The position numbers and the translations under genes were made by a program. Below the pieces are notes generated by a model. That model searched no databases. It worked only from the letters and a program-made list of their open reading frames with translations, and had not been told where the DNA came from. DNA of 18,406 nucleotides from Spongospora subterranea (taxonomy: Eukaryota > Endomyxa > Phytomyxea > Plasmodiophorida > Plasmodiophoridae): the NCBI GenBank assembly GCA_900404475.1, contig OUQQ01000414.1, positions 1 to 18,406 on the forward strand, written 5' to 3'. Positions 9,145-17,455 of the stretch are shown piece after piece (positions within the stretch are counted from its first letter, which is position 1; every line of letters starts with the position of its first letter).

Positions 9145-9885
9145 GTTTGTTGACATCTTTGTTTCCAACGCAAATTCATTTGTGTCAGTGACCAAGCCGT
9201 ATTTGCCCCAGGCCGGCAATATGTCCTCGGTGAATAATTTATAGGTCCAAGTTTGGATTCGGTTATCTGGAATGATTTGGGCGCGTTATCGGGAAGACTT
9301 TGAGTGCGTACAGGCCACATTTCGCCATCATGGGGTCATGGTTGTTGGTGGAGCGTTGCCCTTGTCAAAAATGGCGCCGGTGCTGATTCTGCTGTGTCTT
9401 TTAGTTATCGAAATCTGTTCGTCGACGAAATGAATATGATTTGGTCAGTTCAGCTTTTGATTTCTGTTTGCCAATTTCCCCAACTATTCTCTCATCAAGT
9501 TTTTGGGTGTTACCGCCTCTTCAGACTAAAAGATAAAATTGCGGTTATCGAGTTCAGACTGAGTTGCCGCACGCTGTTCGTTTTGAATTCAACCTTCCTT
9601 CATACTTTGAATGTCAGTTCATGTCGCCAATCTGTATTTGCAGATCCACCCTTTCATTCAAAGATTCAGATGGAGCACATTTTCAACTCTTTCTGATACT
9701 TGAAGTCCCTGTGATTCGCAGATTGTTACTTTTTTTTCAGCGCCACGATGCCTCTTTACTCCAAATTTTTGGTTCAACGCAACGAATGTCTTTGTCCTCC
9801 ATCCACCTTCAATGTATTTCAATTTTAACCAAGTCTATCTCTCCTAGGTAGTCAATTTTCATCTACAGTCGCCGTCATCCTTTGA
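9145..9885. other. Presumed leader of gypsy copy B, no confident feature
   Basis: This lies just upstream of the probable Gag start and would be the place of the 5' LTR and leader, yet the AATAAA/CT signature seen at the 3' ends of both copies is absent. Frames at 9304-9696 and 9564-9851 are open but show no recognisable family, and no primer-binding site could be defined. Confidence 0.35.
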
Positions 9886-11098
9886 ATGGCAGATCAGGTC
9901 TCCAATCCGTTTTTGTTCAATTTGACTGCTTTGTCTTCATGGGACCCAATGGTGACACATTGGACGTTGATCACCAGAGGATACCATCGATGCTGAATTT
10001 GCTGCTTACTCAGCAAGAGACCCTGTTTATCGTGATGATCATTGATATACTTAAAAATCAGGCAGCAAATTCCTTTTGGTTGGAATTTGAAACAAAAAGT
10101 TTTGCGTCGAATGTTTGTTTTAGAGCAAAAAATCTTTCTCCTCCGACAAAGTTATTCTCTGTTTCAGTGATGGTCGTCTGGATGATGAGCATTTAACTAT
10201 TTGAAACGTTGGTTTTGGGTTTCAACTCCAAATTTCCTTGGCTGGTAAGTTAATGTTCAACGTTTTTAACGATGGGGTTAATTGCACTGTCCAATCCATT
10301 GTTCCATTTTGATCATATGGTCATAAATCGCTTGATAAAGATGAAACCGATGTCAGTCATTCGACATCTCTGGCGTCATGCTGGTAGGCGGTCTGCTCAT
10401 TGGCGCCGCATTAGGTTGGTGGAATCCTTCCAGCGGAGCGACCCTGTTTTACACAGTTTCGACCTGTTTATTACTCTTTGAGGTCACGGTTCGATGACAC
10501 CACCCGTGTTTTTTCCGCAGGAGACCAGCTGAGACACGTCCGACAAGGTACAAGATCCGTTGCCGAATACGCATCAGAGGTTCGACTGCTGTTGGCTGAT
10601 TCCGGTTGGAACGATGCTGCTGATCAACATGCGTTTCGATGCGGTTTGAATAACCGCATCCAAGATATGCTGATTACCATGCCCTCATGTAGCACCTTGG
10701 ATGAAGTGATCCCGCAAGCAAATGTCATCGATCAGCGCATACGCCAGCGTCTTTTCTGTACATTGTCTCTTCCCACTTTCCCACTACCTGCTGCGAATGG
10801 CCGACTACCGAATTTTCGTCCTCCACAGTTTCCCGCTTCTGTTTTTAATCATCGCAGGGGACCACCAGCTCGCTTCACCTCCACCACTCTGGCGTGGCTC
10901 CCATGGCGGTGCAGGCATCAAGGAAAATTGAATTCGATATGGAGAGTGATCGAAGACTGAGACAACGAATTTGCCTCTATTGCGGTGGCGAAGGCCACGT
11001 CATCGCCAACTGTAAACTGAAATCCCTTCGTTCGAATATCTTCCGGAAACCGGAGAAGGACGTCGTCAATGAACAGGCGGATGCCGGCCTCCTCTTTT
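9886..11098 (+). pseudogene. Gag polyprotein remnant with CCHC zinc knuckle (copy B)
   Basis: Gag forms the retrotransposon particle and binds its RNA. The likely start is ATG 9886 (MADQVSNPFLFNLTALSSWD). A shifted frame at about 9970-10020 gives DHQRIPSMLNLLL, as in Gag N-terminal regions. The best part is 10478-10750: RSRFDD, then LRHVRQGTRSVAEYASEVRL, GLNNRIQDML and LDEVIPQANVIDQRI, the classic Retrotrans_gag ending. After another frameshift near 10900 the knuckle CLYCGGEGHVIANC (CX2CX4HX4C) stands at 10972-11013, and the frame stops at 11098. The 10200-10470 portion is not readable as one frame. Confidence 0.8.
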
Positions 11099-11159
11099 GA
11101 TTCAAATACAAAATCGTTTACAACAAAACTCCCGCTGTCTCTCCCAAAAGGCTGTCAAA

Positions 11160-11315
11160 TCTCGGTCATGAGCATCAATAATAGTCCTGAGCCCTTGCTG
11201 ACACCTGTTTGTCTCCTTCATCATGGTTTAGCCCGAATTAAAGCAACCGATTTTATTGATTGTGGCGCATCGACGATCTTCATAGGAAAAACGTTTTGCA
11301 ATGAAAGCCGCCATT
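11160..11315 (+). pseudogene. Aspartic protease remnant (copy B)
   Basis: Retropepsin-like core. The text ARIKATDFIDCGASTIFIGK at about 11231-11290 matches 'alIDSGASxxFI', with the usual D-[ST]-G changed to D-C-G (Asp codon 11258-11260). The frame ends at 11317 after CNES, and further protease sequence continues in another frame. The changed residue and stop mean no active enzyme. Confidence 0.75.
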
Positions 11316-11462
11316 AAAAGTCTGCGGCTCCCGTCACCACTACTCGTCGAGGTCATTGATGGCCGCCATTTACCACCCATCACTCATCAAACCGAACTAT
11401 GTGATATGGCCGACATTCATATCAAGTGTAAGTTTTATGTAATCGACTCCTCACATTTTCGA

Positions 11463-11880
11463 TAGGAATGTCGTTCCTACGTCAAATTAACCCCTTGATC
11501 GATTGGGAGAATCTCACAATATCAGCTCATCCATTGTCTCAATCACTGATTGCGTCTTCGGTAAATCTGACTCGTCGTCCCTCTGATCAAGACGAAGTTG
11601 GTTCACCGTCAACGTCGTCAATTGAAGATGAAACGGAGTCGAATATCGTTTCGTTAAAAGATATAATCCTGGAAATTGGTGATGTTTTCCTAAGGGAGTC
11701 TTCAGATATTTACCACCTCACCGAGCGACCATTGACTGCGACATTAATTTGATTGACAACCATGGTCCTCTCCCATACAAACAATGCTATTCCATGTCAG
11801 CGAAAGAGGAGAAGTCGCTCAAGGAATATATCAGCCAAAATTTGAGGAATGGTCTCATACATCCTAACGAAAACGCTTAA
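11463..11880 (+). pseudogene. Protease-RT linker and RT N-terminus (copy B)
   Basis: GMSFLRQINPLIDWENLTI (from 11466) is the 'ilGmpfLrxxnPxiDWxxxti' strand that ends the protease region of gypsy Pol. An acidic linker follows to about 11700. From 11755, in another frame, GPLPYKQCYSMSAKEEKSLK and then EYISQNLRNGLIHPNEN match the RT entry 'lP.g.iY.lS..E...L.eyi.e.L..GfI.PS.S'. The homology stops abruptly at about 11880, where the following DNA becomes A-rich, marking an insertion joint. Confidence 0.8.
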
Positions 11881-12950
11881 TTGCAATTTTAATACGACTA
11901 TTGGCAATTATTTTACGCCCAGCATTAGAGGAAAAACGAAAAACAAATTACCGATTGATAGAAACAGAGTCAAAAAATTCGACAACAGATCAACAGCAAA
12001 GGCACTACCTAGTGACAGCCATCGAAAACCAATCAGCTCATGCTATGGGACTGTTCAAATTAACAGCAATGATACAGAACAAGCATTTTTCCGCTTGGAG
12101 AAGTATGGAAAGCACTCAGATACAGAGTACCAGAAGAATTCGAGAACAATCATGCAAGAACAGAGATATCGCCAGACATCTTTGAGGGACTACATATATA
12201 AGGTCAGATTCCACACATCAAATAGGAAAAAGGCAATCAAGAAACATCAAAAAGAAAAATTATGACCAAAAAACCCTGACATCGAGCTTTGGACAGATGG
12301 AAGTTTCAGACGCGAACAGGGTGGAGGTGCAGCAGCACTTCTGATCGACAATCCCAAAAGGAAGGACAACACCGAAAATGAGGCAGAGGAGACTGAATCA
12401 AAAGTCAAATTAGGACGAAAGTGACATCCCCGGTATGATTGTGAGATTTTGGCACTGAACAGTATTGGGTATAGCAATTGATCTGGACTATCGAGGCACA
12501 AATATTCAGATTTTGACAGATTCCCTGTCATGGTTGAACCAGCGAAAATCACTACCGACAAAGCCAAGAAGAGTTACGCCGTCGTTGCCGAATGTGAAAA
12601 AACTGGAAGAGCTCACCAACGAGAATCAAGTAGATATACATTTTAATCCTAGCCATGTACCAGACTTTGATAAGAATGAATCTGTAGACCATCCGATTAT
12701 AGGACGGAGCGAAGAGATCGACGAAATCGCTAAACAAGCAATAGAAACAGGAGATGATATAGATCATGATCCCTTCTTGTGGTCGTTTGAACTACAATTG
12801 AAGAAGACGGAAATCCAAATTCGATACCATTTATTGAACGAAGTGTCAAAACAAGTGGATTCGCTGGTTATCCTGATAGGTCACCCTACATGAAGAGACA
12901 AACCAACACCTGTGAGAAAGACAGCCTGTAAATTCGAATGATTTCGCCCT
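11881..12950 (+). mobile_element. Inserted non-LTR retrotransposon fragment with RNase H domain
   Basis: A second retroelement in the same orientation lies inside the gypsy RT. Its RNase H (removes RNA from RNA-DNA hybrids) is clear: ELWTDGSF...GGGAAALLID (first Asp 12296-12298), a stop near 12421, YDCEILALNS with the Glu at 12443-12445, IQILTDSLSWLNQ with Asp 12519-12521, and HFNPSHVPDFDKNESVD near 12640-12690 followed by EIDEIAKQA. This WTDGS/LTDSLS/SH.p..NE form fits the C-terminal RNase H of LINE-type elements more than Ty3 RNase H. The frame 12465-12893 is intact for 142 codons; upstream 11849-12265 is A-rich and open in two frames but unrecognised. No poly(A) tail or target duplication is seen, so the ends are approximate. 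Confidence 0.75.
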
Positions 12951-12959
12951 TGATGAAGA

Positions 12960-13350
12960 CCTTTAGAGTGGCTGTGTGGTGGCATGAAGAGGGTGGAAGG
13001 AACTGAAAATTGCTGATAGATTACCGTGCGGTGACAATTTTAGATACTACTGTAGAACGTTATGATTTTGTATAGGAAGAATGGGAAAGTTTCCGATCTT
13101 ATGCTGGCTTTTTGTTGTTGCGACTGTTGGTCTTTTGATTTTCCGTGCGGTCTGCTCGTAGAGATGTTGGAACAGCACAACGCCGAATTCAGCACCACCA
13201 ACCTTTCAAGCGTTGATGATCCCAGTACAAATGGAATTCGCCCTTGGAGGTTCCACATCAAGACACGAGCTTCTGAAAAATGTTGCTCCAATACTGCTCT
13301 CGAATGTAGCCAGCAAACTTATTGAGGACAAAATGGAAGTTTGTTTTTGA
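12960..13350 (+). pseudogene. Second part of gypsy RT after the insert (copy B)
   Basis: LLIDYRAVTILDTT at about 13009-13050 is RT motif 1 ('LxIDYRxLN..T'), preceded by GGMKRVEGTE (the 'vkKkdG' stretch) in a neighbouring frame. At 13185-13215 SAPPTFQALM stands at the spacing of 'xNAPaTFQxlM', and STSRHELLKNVAPILLSNVA then KLIEDKMEVCF (13250-13350) matches the 'eHlxxLxxVfxxLxxaxLxLxxxKCeF' thumb. The YxDD box itself is not readable. Frames change at least twice. It resumes where the RT stopped at 11880, which supports one element split by an insert. Confidence 0.65.
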
Positions 13351-14427
13351 TTTTTCTCCGCTGGCTTGCCAGACGGTCCAAGTTGTTGAAAGCCACATGG
13401 ATTTTGCCTGCTGGCTCCCTAGTGGCGGTCCCCAATAGAAGCTATTTCAATTTGATCTCCGGCCCCTTTCGGACGATCTGTGATAATTTCTTTCGACTCG
13501 CTTGATCAGCACGAACAGGATGAGGCGTGGCATGATCACGAAAGCGACTATGTGACAACGTAACGAACTCCGATGTGCTGGTCGAAAGTGGCGAGGACAT
13601 GTTTCTGTACAATGACGAGGATGGGCGGTTTTCGCACGATAGTTTAGCGGAAAACGGGGCCTTTTAGTGTATGAGCCCCCGACAAACGGGCACACGTAGA
13701 CTCCAAGGCACCTTTTGTTGTGAATTGTCGTGCCATCATTTGGAGTATTGTGTCCAGATACAATTAACGCCCACCCAACAGGCGCCGCATCTTGGCGCCA
13801 TTGAACCCATCGGCAATGGCAGTTCAATATTAACATTACCGTTCGGATAATACGGATCCGAGGTGACATTGGCAGAGGAGAGTTTAGTATTAGGACAGGG
13901 TCGATGTTCCGACGAGCAATTGTCGAGCAGGATTTGCTGATGGTGGGATCGTATCGTTACGTTGCGATTATCATCGAGCGACTTCGCGTCCATCAATTCA
14001 TGCTTCTCAAAATTCGGTTGTTCTGATTGCATCCGCTGAAGCGGTGAAGATGACTTCGCACCTGTTCTGCAGCCCCTGCCCGCAGTGTGTTCCTATTCGT
14101 TTGTATCGAGTCCTTGCACCAGTATAGCACCTCCGTGCCTCAATGTTGAAATCACATCAACCATATCAACGATCTACTTTGAATTGAACGCGCCCACTAT
14201 CGCTAGCATCCCATGCGCTGCCTGAACACTAAAACTTTCAGCTGGAATCAAATCCCTTGTGAAAATCCTTTGAAATTATTAGAAATTAATTGATATGGAC
14301 TTTTGGGTGTGTCATTTTGGAAGGACATATATGTGTTAGGGCTGTAGTACCCATATCGACGCTAGGGCCAGATGACTATGACTCGTCATCTGGGCACAAA
14401 CTCCTATGTTTGCGATAAGAACCTTCG
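13351..14427. other. Unassigned stretch within gypsy copy B
   Basis: RNase H of the element should be here but cannot be read. Instead, -strand frames are open at 13447-13869 (140 codons) and 13736-14032 (98 codons, MQSEQPNFEKHELMDAKS...). A third -strand frame is open for about 74 codons (around 13450-13670), with a Ser-rich tail ending RKKLSQIVRKGPEIKLK. The + strand over 13495-13665 can also be read as an acidic peptide after one frameshift. None matches a family I know. Confidence 0.35.
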
Positions 14428-14802
14428 CTATACGTTGCTCAGCAGTCTGTTCCAGAACAATGTTAGTGTGAGGTTGGAATGACCCGACTCACTAAACCCC
14501 GAAACCCATTGGGACACAAGGGAAACTCCTTGCGGAACACCATTGCTGCAGGACATGTCGTCTTCATCGCCAACCATCTGATTGTTTATAGAGGTTTCTC
14601 CTCTGGGATGTGTTAAGAGGTTGTCTCCTCTTGTACTGTTCTTGCCATCAAATAAAACATCCTCTTCGTCTGCTTTGTCTTCGCTTGGATAACTCTGTAG
14701 AGCTGTGCTAGATTCGTGTTGGTATATAGTCAGGTTGTGAAGAAGTGCCTGGTATTGCAGAGAGATCGCCTGTTTCAGGCCAGCAATGCACCAACTGTAG
14801 GT
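14428..14802 (-). other. Open stretch on the minus strand, unrecognised
   Basis: One - frame is free of stops for 124 codons and reads like a real protein: WCIAGLKQAISLQYQALLHN, then a hydrophilic acidic stretch (YPSEDKADEEDVLFDGKNST), ending at a stop at 14430-14428. It has no early Met; a cctacag acceptor-like site lies at its start (about 14794), so it could be an exon. It lies where the decayed element should carry RNase H, but on the opposite strand, so it may be a nested element or a host exon. No domain recognised. Confidence 0.3.
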
Positions 14803-15079
14803 TTAGCCCCAAGAACTCTTCCAGCCTCATTGCCCAGTTAGAAGGAACATTTCTGAATGGCGAAAGCATATTGGTAACTGCAGACGTTGTCGATTGCCCG
14901 AGTAGGCAATGATGATCCTTTGTTATTAACGTCTGCCCATCGACTCTGAAATCCTACAGAAGACCAGTCCAACTACATCAATAATGGACATGTTGAACCA
15001 GGTCCTGGTGGGTTGCCTATTTAGAATCAACTACTTCATCTCTCTCCTGGATGCACAGCCTCAGATCAACTCTGGATTG

Positions 15080-16143
15080 CTTGTACGTCTCTCCGTATTC
15101 ATCTGATGGTCATCGCCCATATGGGACTCTCGGGCCATCTCACATCTGAGAACACAACCAACGCAATCGTCCCGGTTTTGGGGGCCGGATATGGTGGGAG
15201 ATATACAAGAATTTGTTTCTGACTGCCTCCACTGTTTATGGGTTCGTGGTGCAGTTGTGCCCCGACCGTATGGTTTCAGCTATTCATGCGTCTAAACCTA
15301 ACACTGTTTTACACTATGAATTTTATACATCTCTAAACCAAAGTCAACCAAGCACATCACGATCTCAGCTGTTTCGTCGAATTGGTCGCCTGCGAACACG
15401 CCGATCATTTCACGGTGGGTATTCGCTCTTATCGACGGGTTCAAGAGGTTCGGGATAGTTTATCAACACGTTTCTGATCAGGGATCGCATTTTCAAGAAC
15501 AGTGGTGTTAGTGAATTGTGCTCACGTCTACATATCGCCAGACACTTCACTACCGCCTACACTCCATGGGCCAACGGGACCGTAGAAATCGTCTACCGAC
15601 ATATTCTATCCACTCTAAAAAACCATAGTCGGAGTTCAGCCTTCCGTTCGATGACAATTGGCCGTATATTCTTCCTCTCGTCAATATCGTCCAACCATCG
15701 TTTTCGTCCCAAGATCGGGTTCTTTCCCGTCACCCTTTTTTAACAGGCCTGCATCCTTTTTGTTTATTGTCGTCAATTTTCCTTCCTCACAGTGACACCA
15801 TTGTTTGTGTGCCCCACAGCGAATCAATGAGATCACTGTCGACCTTTCTGACGCTCTGGATTTCATGCACAAGGAAGTGGTTGATCGTGTATCCAAACAA
15901 CGCGCACAGAAGCATCGTTCTCATATAATTTTACGCGATTTGTGCTCTACTCTTCAATCGAGTCGGAGTAGAAAACCCTGTGTTAAGTGGTTCGGTCAAG
16001 CACAGATTGTTGACGTGGTCAACGCGCACGGTAACAATTTGATCACTTCGGGCATCTCGGCAATGCAAGCCCAACGTCTGATGTATTACCATGACAAGAC
16101 CCTCAACTTCACCACACCTCTCTTGCACAATAACGCATCACAA
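15080..16143 (+). pseudogene. Integrase remnant: HHCC, catalytic core and C-terminus (copy B)
   Basis: Integrase inserts the element's cDNA. The zinc domain shows VIAHMGLSGHLTSEN (His codons 15118 and 15136), a frameshift, FWGPDMVGDIQEFVSDCLHC (Cys 15224 and 15233). The core starts HASKPNTVLHYEFYTSL, where the first catalytic Asp ('LHxDF') is Glu (15318-15320). DLSCFVELVACEH, IVYQHVSDQGSHFQEQW (second Asp 15476-15478), a stop at 15509-15511, then HFTTAYTPWANGTVE with the catalytic Glu at 15585-15587. The C-terminal part at 15835-16115 has VVDRVSKQRAQKHRS, KWFGQAQIVDVVNAHGNNL and AMQAQRLMYYHDKTLN. Frameshifts and the lost Asp make it inactive. Confidence 0.88.
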
Positions 16144-16193
16144 GGCGCTCCTATAGCGTATCTTCAAATTGCGATTTGAGGCGCAACACTAAT

Positions 16194-16320
16194 TCGGGTG
16201 AAATTTGAACTGTTGATCAGTTGGCAGCCATCGGATTTTACTTGGGAGCCGTTTATCTCAATTGTTTAAGATGCTCCTCATCTTGTGAAATTTTATCTAC
16301 AAGCACGTCCCGTGGAGCCA
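16194..16320 (+). pseudogene. C-terminal chromodomain remnant (copy B)
   Basis: In another frame than the integrase C-terminus, IRVKFELLISWQPSDFTWEP is followed by FISIV, a stop, then DAPHLVKFYLQARP. This matches the second half of a chromodomain ('fevLvkWxgfxxxxxTWEPxxxlxxdaPxlvxxyl') and corresponds to DATWEPFDTIQEDI of copy A. Chromodomains read histone marks and guide integration in chromoviruses. Confidence 0.75.
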
Positions 16321-16407
16321 CTTTCTCTGGAACTCCTCCAGAGCCTGGTTTAACAGACGCGAATGTGTACTCCTCGACCTGTAACTATTGGTACTCTTTC
16401 CACTCCT

Positions 16408-16443
16408 AATAAATACACTCTCTCTTTCTCTCTCGTTATCTCT
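16408..16443 (+). repeat. Poly(A) signal and CT-rich tract, 3' end of gypsy copy B
   Basis: AATAAA at 16408-16413 is followed by a CT-rich tract to about 16443. The same arrangement follows copy A at 3416-3456, with matching text actctctctttctctctc in both. Likely part of the 3' LTR (R region). Confidence 0.6.
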
Positions 16444-17455
16444 CCTCTATTCCGTCCTGGCCACTGTCGACCGAACGGCAGCGCACAGGCCGCACGTAGC
16501 CTTGTTGCCACACCAGATTTAAAGGAAACGATTCGTCGGTTTCATGGATTATCCATCCAAGCCGGACCCTATTTAAAGGAGGCGGTGACGTTGGAAATAT
16601 TCTTAACATTCGCAGCTCCGCCGCGGTTTCGCCGCAGTTTTTTGACAAGAATGACTTCTTGGCCATGCTCGTCAACTCCTTGCATCACCGTTTACTCGTT
16701 ATCAATTCAGAAGTTGGTTTATATCATCGAATCTGCTCGCCCCTAACAATTATGTTTTCGGCAAATTCTGCCCGGGTAAGTAGTGCCCTTATCTACAAAT
16801 AGGGCCAAGGAAGCCTTGAGTTGCCCCGTGGGTGATGCCATCTGATCTTGGGTCGTCGCTCGTTCGCGTGACATAGTTCCCTTGGTTGTCGGTTCTTCGA
16901 ATTGTGTCCTGATGCTGCTGACTTTGTCGTCATTACCTCCAACTGTAGTTTCGTGATCAACTCTGTGCTCTACTCCTGTATTAGCTGGATAACTCAGGAA
17001 AAGTCCCAAAATCCCAACCCATGGGGTTTTCGAGCACCAAGTCTAACACTGACCCGATCACAAGGTGTCCCATTGGGATAGATAGGAACCGGGCTTAAAC
17101 ACCACAATGCACTGAGTCTAAGTCGCATCTTTCAAATCAGTTGTCTTTATTTCCAGAGGTTCGTTCCTTTCATGCTCAACCTGCCCCTACTTCCGTATTA
17201 GCTGGCCTACATTAGCAATCTAGAGGGGTTTCTTAGCCATTGTTAGTGGGATCATTAGAAGCTTACAAAAGACAAATGGATCAATAGTTGTCTCTGCATT
17301 TTAAGTACTGCGACTCTGGTGACCGACTTTCATTATCATTCGACGAGGAAACCATGCTCTGGCTGGAAAATTGCCGAAATAAGCAAAAGTTGCCATTGTA
17401 TTTTGACGGCTTCAATGTGGTCAAATTGAACCTTGCTGCGTTTGAGGAACGGTTT
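16444..17455. other. Unassigned stretch between gypsy copy B and the ankyrin gene
   Basis: A + frame at 16363-16746 (127 codons) runs from the CT tract into unrecognised sequence. On the - strand a frame is open from about 17050 to 16743 (over 100 codons, including FLSYPANTGVEHRVDHET and a Thr-rich polar middle, ending GRICRKHNC). A + frame at 17288-17491 (67 codons) overlaps the last ankyrin exon on the other strand. No family is recognised for any. Confidence 0.35.

Larger units (their letters stand above)
9886..16443 (+). mobile_element. Decayed Ty3/gypsy retrotransposon (copy B), interrupted within RT
   Basis: Remnants stand in canonical Ty3/gypsy order on the + strand: Gag (9886-11098), protease (about 11160-11315), protease-RT linker (11463-11525), RT N-terminus (11755-11880), foreign insert (about 11881-12950), RT fingers/palm/thumb (about 12960-13350), integrase HHCC (15080-15240), integrase core (15280-15740), integrase C-terminus (15830-16115), chromodomain (16194-16320) and AATAAA plus CT tract (16408-16443). 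Many frameshifts and stops show it is dead. RNase H was not recognised between 13.35 and 15.0 kb. No 5' LTR is seen. Confidence 0.85.

Noticed and set aside
9564..9851. Frame with RFEFNLPSYFE text, thought of as RNA-dependent RNA polymerase
   Set aside because: No catalytic motif or long conserved block; the region is better explained as the leader of gypsy copy B.
10378..10496. Hydrophobic frame MLVGGLLIGAALGWWNP resembling a membrane protein
   Set aside because: Lies inside the Gag region, short, ends in a frame different from readable Gag; no partner exon.
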